DNA from: an uncultured Campylobacter sp.
GTDB taxonomy: Bacteria > Campylobacterota > Campylobacteria > Campylobacterales > Campylobacteraceae
Length of the DNA stretch: 43,119 nucleotides
Assembly: GCF_947255105.1 (NCBI RefSeq)
Contig: NZ_CAMYFP010000011.1
Span: forward strand, 1 to 43,119
Reading direction: 5' to 3'
This document shows, one piece after another, positions 41,138 through 43,119 of the stretch. The notes under the pieces were generated by a model. That model was not told where the DNA came from. It worked only from the letters and a program-made list of their open reading frames with translations, and did no database searches. The translations under genes and the position numbers were made by a program. Position 1 is the first letter of the stretch; every line of letters begins with the position of its first letter.

Positions 41138-42361
41138 ATGAAATTAGTAAAGCTTAGTTTAGCAACTGCACTTGTAGCTGGTGCTCTTACAACCACTTCA
41201 TTTGCAACACCACTTGAGGAGGCTGTTAAAGACGTAGATCTTGGCGGTTATATGTTTGTTAGATATACATTCAATCAAAACAAAGATAAGGTATTTGGTA
41301 GTGACGCAAATAGCTCAAAACACAAAACAAATGGCGTTTGGAGATTTAAATCAGAAGTAAATCTCAAAACAAAAGTTGATGACAACTTCTTTGGTGTAGC
41401 TGGTCTTAGAATTGATGCAAACGGACAAAACACAAGAGATGGTGGCGCAGTAGCAAAAGCACCATATGATGTATATAACCTACACCTAGGATATAATGTA
41501 GGTGGCACTACAGTTCTAGTTGGTCGCCAAAACATCGATACATTCTTTACAGATGACCTATTTGGTGATGGTGTAGCAGTATTAAACAGCGACATCGAGG
41601 GATTAACTCTTGCTGCATTGTGGATGGATAACCTATACAAAGATGGCAATATAGTTGATGACGTTTATGCGATTGTAGATGAAAACGCAACTTTAGCTAA
41701 CAAAATTAGAGATAGAGTTGTTAATAACGACCTATTTGGTGCAGCAGTTATCGGCTCATATGACCCTATAGCTTTCCAATTGTGGGCAGCAAGACTTACA
41801 AGCACAGCTGACCTATATGCTGGTGAGGTATCAGGTAGCTTTGATGTTGCTGATGATGTAAATGTTGGCTTCAAAGCTCAAGTTGGTACATCTAAGATAA
41901 ACAAAAACTTCAAAGATGAAATGGGAGTTGATGGCACTACATTCTTTGGTGGTGAGCTATCAAGCGCATTCTTTGGTGCAGATGTAGCTGCTGGTTATGT
42001 CCAATATGGTAAAAAAGACAAACTATCTTTAGTATCACTAGAGGATGACGGCAAATTCTTAAAAGCTGGTGAGCAAGCAAGCTTTAACTATAGCCTATTC
42101 CAAGATAAGAATAATGCACTCTATGTAACTGCAGGTTATGCTATCCCTGATAGTGATGTAAATGTAGGTCTTGACTATGTTCATCATGAAAATAAAGCTG
42201 AAGACTCAAAAACAAAACAAGATGAGATCGTAGCTAGAGCTGGTTATGCATACAATAGTAAGCTAAACTTCTCAGGATATGCATCTTATCTAAAAGTTAA
42301 AGCTGGTGAAGATAAAACTAACAATACACAAGTTAGATTTACTGCAAAATACTCATTCTAA
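41138..42361 (+). CDS. Campylobacter-type major outer membrane porin
   Basis: This 407-residue protein has a signal peptide ending near T-S-F-A-T (residue 22-24), then a beta-barrel pattern of alternating residues with a C-terminal F in A-K-Y-S-F, as needed for outer-membrane insertion. The mature N-terminus T-P-L-E-E-A-V-K-D-V-D-L-G-G-Y and the overall length fit the Campylobacter MOMP/PorA family, a trimeric cation-selective porin and main surface antigen. A strong ribosome site and a strong terminator suggest high expression. Variable loops cannot be mapped by eye. Confidence 0.92.
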   Translation: MKLVKLSLATALVAGALTTTSFATPLEEAVKDVDLGGYMFVRYTFNQNKDKVFGSDANSSKHKTNGVWRFKSEVNLKTKVDDNFFGVAGLRIDANGQNTRDGGAVAKAPYDVYNLHLGYNVGGTTVLVGRQNIDTFFTDDLFGDGVAVLNSDIEGLTLAALWMDNLYKDGNIVDDVYAIVDENATLANKIRDRVVNNDLFGAAVIGSYDPIAFQLWAARLTSTADLYAGEVSGSFDVADDVNVGFKAQVGTSKINKNFKDEMGVDGTTFFGGELSSAFFGADVAAGYVQYGKKDKLSLVSLEDDGKFLKAGEQASFNYSLFQDKNNALYVTAGYAIPDSDVNVGLDYVHHENKAEDSKTKQDEIVARAGYAYNSKLNFSGYASYLKVKAGEDKTNNTQVRFTAKYSF

Positions 42362-42373
42362 GAGTTTTTTCAC

Positions 42374-42394
42374 AAGGGAGCCAAAAGCTCCCTT
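42374..42394 (+). terminator. Porin terminator
   Basis: AAGGGAGC / GCTCCCTT, an 8-bp GC-rich stem with a CAAAA loop, begins 13 bases after the porin stop, followed by CTCTC. Confidence 0.8.
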
Positions 42395-43119
42395 CTCTCA
42401 CTCTATCAAATCCAATCCAAAAATTTATCCAAACTAACCATCAAAATCTTTGCTTTTAAACCTAAAAATTACTTTGAAATTTAAGGCGTTATCTTTCTCA
42501 ATAAAACCTATCTATCTAAAAACTCTCAAATTTAAAGCTATTTTTACCTTGTAAGGTCAAATTTAATCTTTCTTAAACTGCTTAAATTTAATCAATAACA
42601 AACTCAAATTTAACTCTCAAACTTCTAAATTTACTCTGTTTATTGTTAGTTTTATAAAAACTAAATTTACATCTAACTATTGAAATTTAAACTATCAAAC
42701 TTATTAAACTAACTTAAATTGGCTGTTTTCTCTCTCAAGCTCAAATTTACTTTTAAATTTAAAACTTTATCTTTCTCAATAAAACTTAGCTATTAAAACT
42801 CAATCTTTAACAATCTAAATTTCAACCACCTAAATTTCATCAATCAAAAGCTCAAATTTAACTCTCAAACTTCTTAAGTCAAGAGTTAAATCAACTTAAA
42901 TTAAGAAGTCTAGTTTTGAAATTTAAACCCTCAAACTTCTAAATTTAAAGCTATTTATCGTTAGTTTTAAGAGTTTATAGTGAAATTTAAAAGCTAACTA
43001 TTGAAATTTAAACTCTCAAACTTATTAAATTAACTTAGATTAAAAAGTCTATTGTGAAATTTAATCTCTGTCAATAAAACTTAACTATCTAAAAACTCTC
43101 AAATTTAAAGCTATTTTTA
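42395..43119. repeat. AAATTTA-rich gene-free region with large imperfect repeats
   Basis: No gene is visible on either strand. Related blocks start at 42490, 42768 and 43062, about 278 and 294 bases apart. The best pair, 42499-42546 and 43072-43119, differs at 2 of 48 positions by eye. A second pair, 42616-42720 and 42930-43041, shares several long exact segments. The + strand is rich in C and poor in G. The array runs off the window edge. Confidence 0.7.

Noticed and set aside
42395..43119. CRISPR array or insertion sequence
   Set aside because: Unit length near 280-295 bases, no constant short repeat, no transposase and no terminal inverted repeats.

Overview
The window looks like chromosomal DNA of a Campylobacter species or a close relative in the Campylobacterales. 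Support comes from low GC content with very frequent AAATTTA words, promoters made of a T-rich block plus a TATAAT-like -10 box without a -35, a Campylobacter-type major outer membrane porin, the htrA/cprRS and cbpA/hspR neighbourhoods, the futalosine menaquinone enzyme MqnE, and GatA for indirect aminoacylation. The species cannot be fixed from sequence reading alone.

Layout. 1-619 is gene-free DNA, very poor in C on the + strand, with a long imperfect direct repeat. 620-5400 holds a DUF2846-like lipoprotein behind a T15 promoter tract, a YigZ-family protein, a decayed galU relic overlapping pgi, dps, and a secreted pentaheme cytochrome c. 5417-13827 is a tightly packed minus-strand operon: ileS, an unlisted 34-residue membrane peptide, gatA, guaB, metX, xseB, a nitrilase-fold protein without its catalytic Lys and Cys, and a ThiF/MoeB-like E1 enzyme. 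13950-22073 holds a CinA-family gene, dnaE, efp and four thiol-redox genes: two DsbC-like periplasmic proteins with different CXXC motifs, a DJ-1/PfpI protein, and a SelW-like selenoprotein whose in-frame UGA hides it from ordinary ORF calling. 22090-26958 is an envelope and protein stress region (cprS, cprR, htrA, then divergent cbpA, hspR). 27022-30663 holds a K+/H+ antiporter and the sulfur amino acid pair metY-cysK, preceded by two near-identical 21-nt sites. 30795-32349 has a small hypothetical gene, tRNA-Lys(CTT), a second DUF2846-like lipoprotein and a degenerate spacer. 32350-37569 is a minus-strand run: mqnE, a phosphoribosyltransferase, an MFS transporter, a multi-pass membrane protein, a pseudopilin and pyrE. 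37703-42361 has glmS-HIT, htpX, a structured intergenic element and the porin. 42395-43119 is gene-free DNA with large imperfect repeats, C-rich and G-poor on the + strand, the opposite bias to the left end.

How the genes fit together. MetX makes O-acetylhomoserine, which MetY converts to homocysteine, while CysK makes cysteine from O-acetylserine. HtrA, CprRS, CbpA, HspR and HtpX form a protein quality-control set. The DsbC-like proteins, SelW and DJ-1 suggest a local concentration of thiol chemistry around dnaE. The best hidden elements are the selenoprotein gene (20391-20627), the galU relic (2020-2264), the 34-residue peptide (10971-11075), the metY operator-like repeats, the nested hairpin at 40919-40979 and the repeat-rich ends.
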